From positions 1 through 21,931 of the forward strand of contig DFUX01000039.1 in NCBI GenBank assembly GCA_002379855.1: a stretch of DNA of 21,931 nucleotides, in the 5' to 3' direction. This DNA comes from Cloacimonetes bacterium UBA4175. Its GTDB lineage: Bacteria; Cloacimonadota; Cloacimonadia; Cloacimonadales; Cloacimonadaceae. The notes under the pieces are model-generated. The model saw only the letters and a list, made by a program, of their open reading frames with translations. It was not told where the DNA came from and ran no database searches. Shown in pieces: positions 15,805 to 21,931 of the stretch (its first letter is position 1; each line of letters begins with the position of its first letter). The translations under genes and the position numbers were made by a program.

Positions 15805-16301
15805 TTCTTCACTTCCTTGCCCGGATTACCCGTTGCCAACCGGGCCAGTATCGCGCTGCTGGATAGTCCTTCCTTAAAAGCCAGACTGTGGACTTCACCG
15901 CCCCTGCTCAAGACAAAATCCGAGCCTACAATATCTTTCACTGCCCAATCTCCGCCTTTTACGAGGACATCCGGGCAGATCAACTCTATCAGTTCAGACG
16001 GGGTATCCTGTTCAAAGATCACCACACAGTCCACGCATTCAAGTGCTGCCAAGACCAAAGCCCGTTCTTGTTGAGGGATGACCGGGCGGCTGCTGCCCTT
16101 GAGCCTGGACACGCTGGAATCGCTGTTAAGCCCGACAATGAGACGGTCTCCCAGTTCGCGGGCTTCTTCCAGATAGCATACGTGGCCGGCATGCAGGATA
16201 TCGAAGCAGCCGTTGGTAAACACTATTTTGCGCCCCTGCTTGCGCCAGCTTTCAAGCAGAGAGGGAAGCTCTTGCCAGGTTTTGATCTTAGCGCTGCTCA
16301 T
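15801..16301 (-). CDS. rfaE2: D-glycero-beta-D-manno-heptose 1-phosphate adenylyltransferase
   Basis: A stand-alone heptose-1-P adenylyltransferase, 166 residues, making ADP-heptose for LPS inner core. The nucleotidyltransferase signatures are IVFTNGCFDILHAGHVCYLEEA with HAGH at 37-40, IVGLNSDSSVSRLKGSSRP, and the PDVLVKGGDW block ahead of VLSRGGEVHSLAFKEGLSSSAI. In enterobacteria this activity is the C-terminal half of HldE; here it is a separate gene. The ATG at 16301 overlaps the upstream kinase gene by 14 nt, so the two halves remain translationally linked. Its stop overlaps the RseC-type start as ATGA. Confidence 0.94.
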   Translation of the reverse strand: MSSAKIKTWQELPSLLESWRKQGRKIVFTNGCFDILHAGHVCYLEEARELGDRLIVGLNSDSSVSRLKGSSRPVIPQQERALVLAALECVDCVVIFEQDTPSELIELICPDVLVKGGDWAVKDIVGSDFVLSRGGEVHSLAFKEGLSSSAILARLATGNPGKEVKK

Positions 16302-17259
16302 TGTAGCTCTTCAGCAGTTCGTCCGGGTTCACGCTGGCTGTGCCCACTTTGCCGCAGGCGACTCCGGCGGCGTGATTTGCCACTTTTGCCGCCAGATGGA
16401 TGTCCGCGCCGCTCACGTAAGCCAGGGTCAGGGCGCTGATGACGGTGTCGCCGGCTCCGGAAACGTCAAACACTTCCCGGGCCGCGGTGGGCAGGTGCCT
16501 GGCTTGTTTTCCGCCGTCGAAAACATACATTCCCAGGCTACCTCTGGTCACGATCAGGTTTTTGATCTGCATCTCGCCGCGCAATTGGCTGGCAGCAACC
16601 TGGAACTCGTCCTCGCTTTCAAATTCCATATCCAGAATGTCCTGCAATTCGCGGAAATTGGGTTTGAAGATATCCACACCCCGATACTGCCTGAAATTCC
16701 TATGTTTGGGATCAACGGCCACTGGAATGCCCAGACTTTTTGCCAGTTCCAAAGCCCCGGAGATCACCTCTCTGGTCAACACCCCTTTGTTGTAATCTTC
16801 AATGATCAGCGCCTGGCAGTTGGGAAGCAGTCTGCGTAAGCTGTCAAGGAGGGCTGTCCGGGCTTCGTTTCCCAGGTCAATTTTGGTCTCGCGGTCGATA
16901 CGTACGATCTGCTGGTTTGTTGCCACGATCCTGGTCTTCAGAGTCGTCTTTCTGTCCGGATCGTCGATCAAACCATCAGTTGCCAGTCCTTTGCACTCCA
17001 TTAGCTGTTTCAGGTCTTGCGCCGCGCTGTCCCTGCCGGTCACGCCAAGCAGGATGGCTTTTCCGCCCAGGGATTTTACGTTCAACGCTGCGTTTGCGGC
17101 TCCACCCAGGCGGAACTCCTCTTTCTGAACTTCCAGGACAGGCACGGGCGCCTCGGCGGAAATGCGCTCCACTTTGCCCCAGATGTAATGATCCAGCATG
17201 ATGTCGCCCAGAACGAGAACACGTTGCCTGCCGAACTTGGCCAGAAGCTCCCTGATCAT
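16288..17259 (-). CDS. rfaE1: D-glycero-beta-D-manno-heptose-7-phosphate kinase
   Basis: A PfkB-family carbohydrate kinase that phosphorylates heptose-7-P to heptose-1,7-bisphosphate in LPS core synthesis. The start at 17259 (MIRELLAKFG) has GGAGA 6-7 nt upstream and overlaps the purF stop as ATGA; 323 residues fit the RfaE1 half of HldE. Motifs are VLVLGDIMLDHYIWGKVERISAEAP, FRLGGAANAALNVKSLGG, the KPN/ VTRGSLGMYVF region and the catalytic VSGAGDTV with the Asp base at 271. It is directly followed by the adenylyltransferase gene, overlapping 14 nt. The bisphosphate phosphatase GmhB and isomerase GmhA are not in the window. Confidence 0.94.
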   Translation of the reverse strand: MIRELLAKFGRQRVLVLGDIMLDHYIWGKVERISAEAPVPVLEVQKEEFRLGGAANAALNVKSLGGKAILLGVTGRDSAAQDLKQLMECKGLATDGLIDDPDRKTTLKTRIVATNQQIVRIDRETKIDLGNEARTALLDSLRRLLPNCQALIIEDYNKGVLTREVISGALELAKSLGIPVAVDPKHRNFRQYRGVDIFKPNFRELQDILDMEFESEDEFQVAASQLRGEMQIKNLIVTRGSLGMYVFDGGKQARHLPTAAREVFDVSGAGDTVISALTLAYVSGADIHLAAKVANHAAGVACGKVGTASVNPDELLKSYNEQR

Positions 17260-18623
17260 GATTTCTCCAGAGGATACTGGCCGTTGAAGCAGGCGTAGCA
17301 ATACTCGTCCGGACTGTGCAGGCAAGCTCTCAGTTCATCCAGTTCCAGATACTTGAGGCTGTCAACCCCCGTCCGTTGCCGGATTTCTTCCAGGCTGAAG
17401 CGGTTTGCCACCAGTTCTTCGGGATGGGGTGTATCGATGCCGTAATGGCAGGAATGGCATATCTGGGGCGAGCCGATGCGCAGGTGTATCTCAGCCGCTC
17501 CGGCTCTTTTGATTATCTTCACTATCTTGCGGATGGTGGTTCCCCTCACGATCGAGTCGTCAATCAGCACCACTCTTTTGCCTTCAAAGAAGTTGGGCAG
17601 GGCGTTGAATTTTTGGTGCACGCTCTCGTCGCGGATGGTCTGTTCCGGTTTGATAAAGGTGCGTCCGACATAGTGGTTGCGGATCAGGCCTATGGAAAGC
17701 GGGATGCCTTTTTCTGCCGCGTATCCCACCCCGATAAAGTTAGACGAGTCCGGAACGGGCACCACGCAGTCCACCTGCAGATCGGGGTCTTTTTGGGCAA
17801 GCCGGGCGCCAATCTTTTCCCTCACGTCAAACACGTTTTCGCCAAAATGGAAACTGTCCGGACGCGAGAAATAGATGTGTTCAAAACTGCAATAGGCATT
17901 TCTGTGCCGTTCCCGGTAAAGATTGGGATCGTTTTCCATCACTGTGGTTCCCTCGCTGTTTACCCTGATGATACCGGCTGGCGGCACTTCCCGCCGTTCC
18001 AGCACACCCAGGATATCCAGGACGCAGCTTTCAGAGGCCACCACCACTGCCCCGTCCCGGGTTTTGCCCCACACCATGGGCCGGATGCTGAGCGGATCGC
18101 GAAACATGTATAGTTCGCTGCGGGTGCAGAATACGCTGGAATACGCGCCTTTGATATCGCGCATCAACAGGCGGATGGCATCGGCTATCTCATATCCCTG
18201 GGAGATTTGCCAGGCAATGTATTTGACCAGCAGTTCGCCATCGTTGTCGCTGTTGAAATAGACGTTTTTCGCTTCCAGTTTGGCCCTCACGGCGGCATAG
18301 TTGACGAGGTCGCCATTGCTGGCCAGGGCGTAGGAAGGGCCGAAGAGGGTCTCCACCAGGTGGGGTTGCGAGTTGAAGCTGGTGGCACTGCCTTTGGTGG
18401 GATAGCGGACATGGCCGATAGCCAGGCTGCCGGGCAGGGAATCCAGCACATCTTCGTGGAAAACATCCTTCACCAGGCCCATGCTCTTGTGCAGCCTCAC
18501 CACCTTGCCGTCGCTCACAGCCATGCCGCAGCTTTCCTGGCCCCGGTGTTGCTCGGTAAACAGCCCCAGTGTCGCAAGATTGGCAGCTTCAGGGCTGCCG
18601 AATACGCCTATGATCCCGCACAT
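17256..18623 (-). CDS. purF: Amidophosphoribosyltransferase
   Basis: First committed step of purine synthesis, PRPP plus glutamine to phosphoribosylamine. The 455-residue protein begins MCGIIGVFG, so Cys2 becomes the N-terminal glutaminase nucleophile after Met removal, with no propeptide. The glutaminase half keeps EQHRGQES, RYPTKGS and NGDLVN. The PRPP motif VLIDDSIVRGTT is at 352-363. Cys245, Cys392 and the C-terminal YCYACFNG pair (Cys442, Cys445) match the four Fe4S4 ligands of the B. subtilis type. AAAGGAA lies ahead of the ATG, which shares one base with the plsY stop (TAATG). No other pur gene is nearby. Confidence 0.95.
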   Translation of the reverse strand: MCGIIGVFGSPEAANLATLGLFTEQHRGQESCGMAVSDGKVVRLHKSMGLVKDVFHEDVLDSLPGSLAIGHVRYPTKGSATSFNSQPHLVETLFGPSYALASNGDLVNYAAVRAKLEAKNVYFNSDNDGELLVKYIAWQISQGYEIADAIRLLMRDIKGAYSSVFCTRSELYMFRDPLSIRPMVWGKTRDGAVVVASESCVLDILGVLERREVPPAGIIRVNSEGTTVMENDPNLYRERHRNAYCSFEHIYFSRPDSFHFGENVFDVREKIGARLAQKDPDLQVDCVVPVPDSSNFIGVGYAAEKGIPLSIGLIRNHYVGRTFIKPEQTIRDESVHQKFNALPNFFEGKRVVLIDDSIVRGTTIRKIVKIIKRAGAAEIHLRIGSPQICHSCHYGIDTPHPEELVANRFSLEEIRQRTGVDSLKYLELDELRACLHSPDEYCYACFNGQYPLEKS

Positions 18624-19282
18624 TAGCTTTTTCCTTTACTGGAAAAATCCAGCTTGTTCTCGCGCTTTTCCAGCAAGCGCAGAATGTTTTCCTGATGCTT
18701 GTAGATGATCAGCGCCGCCACCACCATGGTGAACCACGGAATGGATGGCGCTCCGGAATGATACCAGTTCCAAAAGAATTGGGCCAGGCAGAGAAACAAC
18801 ACCCCGGTCACGGATGCCAGGGAAACATAGCGGGTGAGAGCCACGATCAGCACAAAGAATATCAGGGTGGCAAATAGAGGAACGGGAGCCGCATAGATGA
18901 ACACGCCCGCCGCGGTGGCAACGCCCTTGCCTCCCTTTCCTCCCAGAAAGATGGAGTACATGTGCCCCAGAATGACCATCAGGGCTGGCAGCAGAGCCAC
19001 GAATGGATCGATGGGGACATCGAACAGGGCGGGAAAAGTGGCGGGGATCACGCGCAGGCAGAGCCAGGCCACGCAGAAGCCTTTGAGAAGGTCAAACAGC
19101 AGCACCAGGATTCCGGTTGCCGTGCCGAACTGGCGCAGGGCGTTGGTGGCTCCGATATTGCCGCTGCCGCCGCTGCGGATGTCCTTACGGTGCAGCAGCC
19201 TGCCAAGCAGGTAACCGAAGGGGACGCTGCCGAGCAGATAGCTGGCGGCGCATACGATTATCCAGAGAAGCGGGAAAGTCAT
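18623..19282 (-). CDS. plsY: Glycerol-3-phosphate acyltransferase PlsY
   Basis: An inner-membrane acyltransferase that moves an acyl group from acyl-phosphate to glycerol-3-phosphate, the first step of phospholipid assembly in the PlsX/PlsY route. The 219 residues contain the three conserved loops: SVPFGYLLGRL, the SGGSGNIGATNALRQFGT stretch and FLGGKGGKGVATAAG, with about five hydrophobic helices between them. The start at 19282 overlaps the der stop as ATGA, with a weak GTTGGA upstream. The C-terminus is basic and cytoplasmic-looking (LEKRENKLDFSSKGKS). plsX is not in the window. Confidence 0.95.
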   Translation of the reverse strand: MTFPLLWIIVCAASYLLGSVPFGYLLGRLLHRKDIRSGGSGNIGATNALRQFGTATGILVLLFDLLKGFCVAWLCLRVIPATFPALFDVPIDPFVALLPALMVILGHMYSIFLGGKGGKGVATAAGVFIYAAPVPLFATLIFFVLIVALTRYVSLASVTGVLFLCLAQFFWNWYHSGAPSIPWFTMVVAALIIYKHQENILRLLEKRENKLDFSSKGKS

Positions 19283-20616
19283 TGTTCCAACTCGCTTTCT
19301 TTTTTACCCTTAAAAATTAACTTGATGCTCACGCCTTCGAAGGAGAACATATCCCTGATCTGATTTTGCAGATAGCGGCGGTAGTTCTCGCTCACCAGGG
19401 CGGGCTGATTGCAGAAAAAGACGAAGGTGGGGGGCTTGACCGCCGCCTGGGTCACATAGTGGATCTTGACATGCTTGCCCGTTTTGTGGGTGGGTGGGCG
19501 GCGCTCCACAACCTGTTCCATAAAGCGGTTCAGTTCGCTGGTGCTGATCCTCTTTTTGCTTTCTTCCTCGATCTTAACCACCGTTTCCATCACCCGGTTG
19601 ATGCGCTGGCTTGTTTTGGCGGAGATGAACAACACCGGAGCGTATTGCAGAAATGGCATCTCCTCGTGCAGGTTGGCTATGAACCTGCCGGTGCTGCCAC
19701 TGTCTTTTTCCACCAGATCCCATTTGTTGAAGACCACCATCACCTCCTTGAGCCTGCGTTTGGCGTAGGAGGCGATCTTCACATCCTGGGCGGAAAGGGG
19801 CTCATCGGCAGCCAGCACGATCACCACCACATCCGAGCGGTCAACCGCTTCGATGGTGCGCATCACGCTGTAATATTCTACTCCGTAGTTGACCTTGGTC
19901 TTGCGCCGCAGCCCTGCCGTGTCGATCAAAATATACTCGTTTCCGTGATAGCGGAAGACACTGTCGATGGCATCCCGCGTGGTGCCGGGCACATCCGTCA
20001 CGATCTGTTTTTCCTGCCCCAAAAGCAGGTTGACGATAGAGGACTTGCCCACATTGGGTTTGCCTACCACGGCTATCTTGATGCGTTCATCGGCGGGTTC
20101 ATCCGCCGCGTCTTTGGTATCCGGCATCAGTTTGAGCAGCTCATCCAGGAAATTTCCGGTGTTGCGTCCGTGACTGGCTGAGATGGGGAAAGGGTCACCA
20201 TAGCCAAGCTGCAAAAAATCGTAGAGTTCCCACTCAAATTTCTCGCTGTCAGTTTTATTGGCCACCAGCATCACCTTATCCCGGTGGGGATAGAGGATGC
20301 GGGCTATTTCGCGGTCGATGTCGGTGCTTCCGGTTTGAGCGTCCACCATGAAGATGATCAGGTCGGATTCATCGATGGCGAGGATGGCCTGATGCCGGAT
20401 CATCTTGTCCATCGCTTCGCCGCTGTCAAAAACGATACCTCCGGTATCCACCAGCTTGAAAACCTTGCCGTTCCATTCCACGTCCTCATATTTGCGGTCA
20501 CGCGTGATACCGGCTTCCGGATCCACAATGGCCACCCGCTTACGGCATAAGCGGTTGAATAACGTGGATTTGCCCACGTTCGGGCGTCCCACTATGGAGA
20601 CAACGTGTTTCCTCAT
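19279..20616 (-). CDS. der: Ribosome-assembly GTPase Der (EngA)
   Basis: A double-GTPase needed for 50S maturation. The 445-residue length is typical. The first G domain has GRPNVGKS (10-17), TRDRKYED and DTGG (57-60), NKTD (120-123). The second has GKPNVGKS (185-192), GTTRD (211-215), DTAGLRRK and NKWD. A C-terminal KH-like domain with RRPPTHKTGKHVKIHYVTQ follows. It is the first gene of the operon run, 129 bp after the ATP-grasp gene stop, with a candidate promoter in that gap; the start has only a weak GAGA ribosome site. Its stop overlaps plsY by 4 nt. Confidence 0.96.
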   Translation of the reverse strand: MRKHVVSIVGRPNVGKSTLFNRLCRKRVAIVDPEAGITRDRKYEDVEWNGKVFKLVDTGGIVFDSGEAMDKMIRHQAILAIDESDLIIFMVDAQTGSTDIDREIARILYPHRDKVMLVANKTDSEKFEWELYDFLQLGYGDPFPISASHGRNTGNFLDELLKLMPDTKDAADEPADERIKIAVVGKPNVGKSSIVNLLLGQEKQIVTDVPGTTRDAIDSVFRYHGNEYILIDTAGLRRKTKVNYGVEYYSVMRTIEAVDRSDVVVIVLAADEPLSAQDVKIASYAKRRLKEVMVVFNKWDLVEKDSGSTGRFIANLHEEMPFLQYAPVLFISAKTSQRINRVMETVVKIEEESKKRISTSELNRFMEQVVERRPPTHKTGKHVKIHYVTQAAVKPPTFVFFCNQPALVSENYRRYLQNQIRDMFSFEGVSIKLIFKGKKESELEQ

Positions 20617-20650
20617 TGTGCTTTTCTCATTTCAAGCTGATTTTTGGCGC

Positions 20651-20679
20651 AAGTCTTTTCTCAGCCGCTATTTTGTCAA
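20651..20679 (-). promoter_or_regulatory. Candidate sigma70-type promoter upstream of der
   Basis: On the - strand a perfect -35 TTGACA (20679-20674) is followed after 17 nt by AGACTT, a weak -10. It lies in the 129-bp gap between the ATP-grasp gene and der, the longest gap ahead of the 17-gene run, which is where a promoter is expected. The -10 mismatch keeps the call tentative. Confidence 0.3.
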
Positions 20680-20745
20680 TGGCTTAGTGCCTCACGCGGG
20701 TGGATGGCGCGCCAGGGGATTCAGGTTTTGCCAAAGCGCCTGGAT

Positions 20746-21813
20746 TCAGGAGCAGACCTCAGCCGCCAGGCCGCCTGCGGTGAGCTGGGAAAGGTAGAGG
20801 TCAGGGCAGGCGTTGATCTCCAGGATCACCGGCCCATTGACCGACACCGCCACGTCCCATCCTGCGAATTCCAGTTCGTGAAAGGCGTGGCATGCTCTTT
20901 CAACCAGGTCTTTCAGCTCCTGCCAATGCTCCACCGTCACGTCTTCAAAGCGGACTCCGCTGTTGGGATGCGCCTCATAACTCAGCGTGTCGTAAAAAGC
21001 TGTGCCCACCTTGCCCAATCTTCCGGTTTCCAGGTCCACATTCAAAGACAGGCCGCCCTTGTGCATATTGTCCACCATCTGGCCGTCCCTGCCGAAGCGG
21101 ATGCTGGCGGCGATTATCTTTGCCTGGCCACGCCGGTAGCGGCTCAGCACCCTTATCGAGTTCACTGAATCGGGATAGACCCGGCTCAGGGACTCGCATT
21201 GCTCAACCCCAGGCTGCAGGATGAACGGGCGTTTTCCGCAGCGCTGCCTGATCTGCTTGGCGGAAAGTATCTCTTCACCGCCTTTGTAGTTGCCCCCGCC
21301 GTCGGAGTCATAGGCAAAGATATCCCTGCCAAGCCTGCCCATGCTGTATTTGAGGATCAATCTGCCTGATTCCTGGCTTTGGATCAGGGCGTCGGCGGCG
21401 CTGTCCGTCAGAGGCTGGCCATCCGCGCCGTAAAAGCGTCTGCCCCTGTATTTGAGGATAATGCCCGGATGCGGAAGGCCATAGCGGTCCATCAGATCGG
21501 CAAACAGGCTTTTATCCGTGCAGATGATGCTGTAATTGTGGGGAATATGGGCTCGCCGCGAAATCCTCCACCAAGTGGCGGGAGGCACGTAGCTCTTCAT
21601 CTGATTCAGACTGAGCTTGTTGCCCTTCGCGAACATCCGGTGCTGGAAATACTGCTGGGGAAAGGTGCGCCAATGCAGGCTGAGGGCCAGGAATTCCCAG
21701 ATCTGCCGCGCCAATGGTTTGCGTGGCTTCACCATCCTGTAGCTGTCAACGCACTCCCCCAATATGGAGTAGAACCCCTTGATCCTTTCAACGTAAGCTT
21801 TGATTATATACAT
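20746..21813 (-). CDS. Sugar-transfer-associated ATP-grasp protein
   Basis: A 355-residue ATP-grasp enzyme of the type found in polysaccharide and surface-sugar loci (PF14397-like). The N-terminal part (about 1-100) is basic and aromatic (YFQHRMFAKG). The ATP-grasp fold follows, with LILKYSMGRLGRDIF (152-166) as the Lys and glycine-rich loop, NSIRVLSRYRRG, and the metal-binding VILEINACPDL (329-339). This family probably ligates an amine or amino acid to a carboxylate of a sugar or polymer, but the substrate is not determined. The start at 21813 has AGGGAA 7 nt upstream. No glycosyltransferase or capsule gene is in view; neighbours beyond 21931 are unknown. Confidence 0.8.
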   Translation of the reverse strand: MYIIKAYVERIKGFYSILGECVDSYRMVKPRKPLARQIWEFLALSLHWRTFPQQYFQHRMFAKGNKLSLNQMKSYVPPATWWRISRRAHIPHNYSIICTDKSLFADLMDRYGLPHPGIILKYRGRRFYGADGQPLTDSAADALIQSQESGRLILKYSMGRLGRDIFAYDSDGGGNYKGGEEILSAKQIRQRCGKRPFILQPGVEQCESLSRVYPDSVNSIRVLSRYRRGQAKIIAASIRFGRDGQMVDNMHKGGLSLNVDLETGRLGKVGTAFYDTLSYEAHPNSGVRFEDVTVEHWQELKDLVERACHAFHELEFAGWDVAVSVNGPVILEINACPDLYLSQLTAGGLAAEVCS

Positions 21814-21931
21814 GCTGTTCCCTGTCGCTTTTTCTTTGGCAAGCCGTGGTTGCTCATCTTTTCCACCGCTTGAGTTCAGTCAAGAAAAACCACATCACCC
21901 CAGTTTTTAATATTATCCACAAATTACACAA

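Noticed and set aside
20700..20746. Terminator after the ATP-grasp gene
   Set aside because: Only a 5-bp ccagg/cctgg pairing with a long loop and a duplicated cctgaatcc were found, with no T tract.
21835..21931. Promoter for the ATP-grasp gene
   Set aside because: A GATAAT-like -10 exists at 21912-21917 but its -35 would lie outside the window, and TTGACT nearer the gene has no good -10.
1..21931. Defence, toxin-antitoxin, prophage or biosynthetic system
   Set aside because: Every substantial gene has a housekeeping, envelope or surface assignment, and no integrase, transposase, nuclease-effector or assembly-line enzyme is visible.

Overview
This 21.9 kb window looks like chromosome from an uncultured-type Gram-negative (diderm) bacterium. 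Diderm is inferred from a TonB-dependent outer-membrane receptor, heptose-phosphate enzymes for LPS core, and a lipoprotein with a lipobox. The mix of FN3/PKD/choice-of-anchor surface protein, a TonB receptor paired with a DUF4249-type lipoprotein, and a very tightly packed housekeeping operon suggests the FCB side of the tree, most likely Cloacimonadota. That placement is inference from gene style, not from a marker comparison. No rRNA, tRNA, IS element, integrase or CRISPR array was seen.

Layout. (1) 1-2457, + strand: the 3' part of a large multidomain secreted/surface protein (Kre9-like domain, four tandem 94-residue FN3 repeats, PKD, choice-of-anchor D, degenerate FN3). (2) 2458-2631: convergent intergenic region with a perfect 15-bp hairpin embedded in an 11-nt-periodic repeat. 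(3) 5888-2632, - strand: a TonB-dependent receptor followed by an overlapping DUF4249-like lipoprotein, probably an outer-membrane uptake pair. (4) 6049-6078: an intrinsic terminator on the - strand. (5) 20616-6260, - strand: a run of 17 genes, der-plsY-purF-rfaE1-rfaE2-rseC-type-folB-folK-glmU-like-HIT-LytR_C-rsfS-argS-rimI-nadB-tmk-S41 protease, possibly ending with a 39-codon small ORF. Thirteen of the 16 junctions overlap, by 1 to 23 nt; the other three gaps are 12-37 nt. This is very probably one transcription unit or a few nested ones. (6) 21813-20746, - strand: a sugar-transfer-type ATP-grasp protein separated from der by about 130 bp, which hold a candidate promoter.

The operon mixes envelope building (PlsY phospholipid, RfaE1/RfaE2 heptose, the GlmU-type uridylyltransferase, the periplasmic protease) with translation and ribosome functions (Der, RsfS, ArgRS, RimI) and nucleotide/cofactor synthesis (PurF, Tmk, FolB, FolK, NadB), so it reads as a growth-linked housekeeping superoperon. 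I found no defence, mobile or secondary-metabolite system. The least ordinary signals are the 11-nt-periodic palindrome, the GlmU-like protein without an acetyltransferase domain, the ArgRS with an altered HIGH motif, the small ORF before the terminator, and the receptor/lipoprotein pair.
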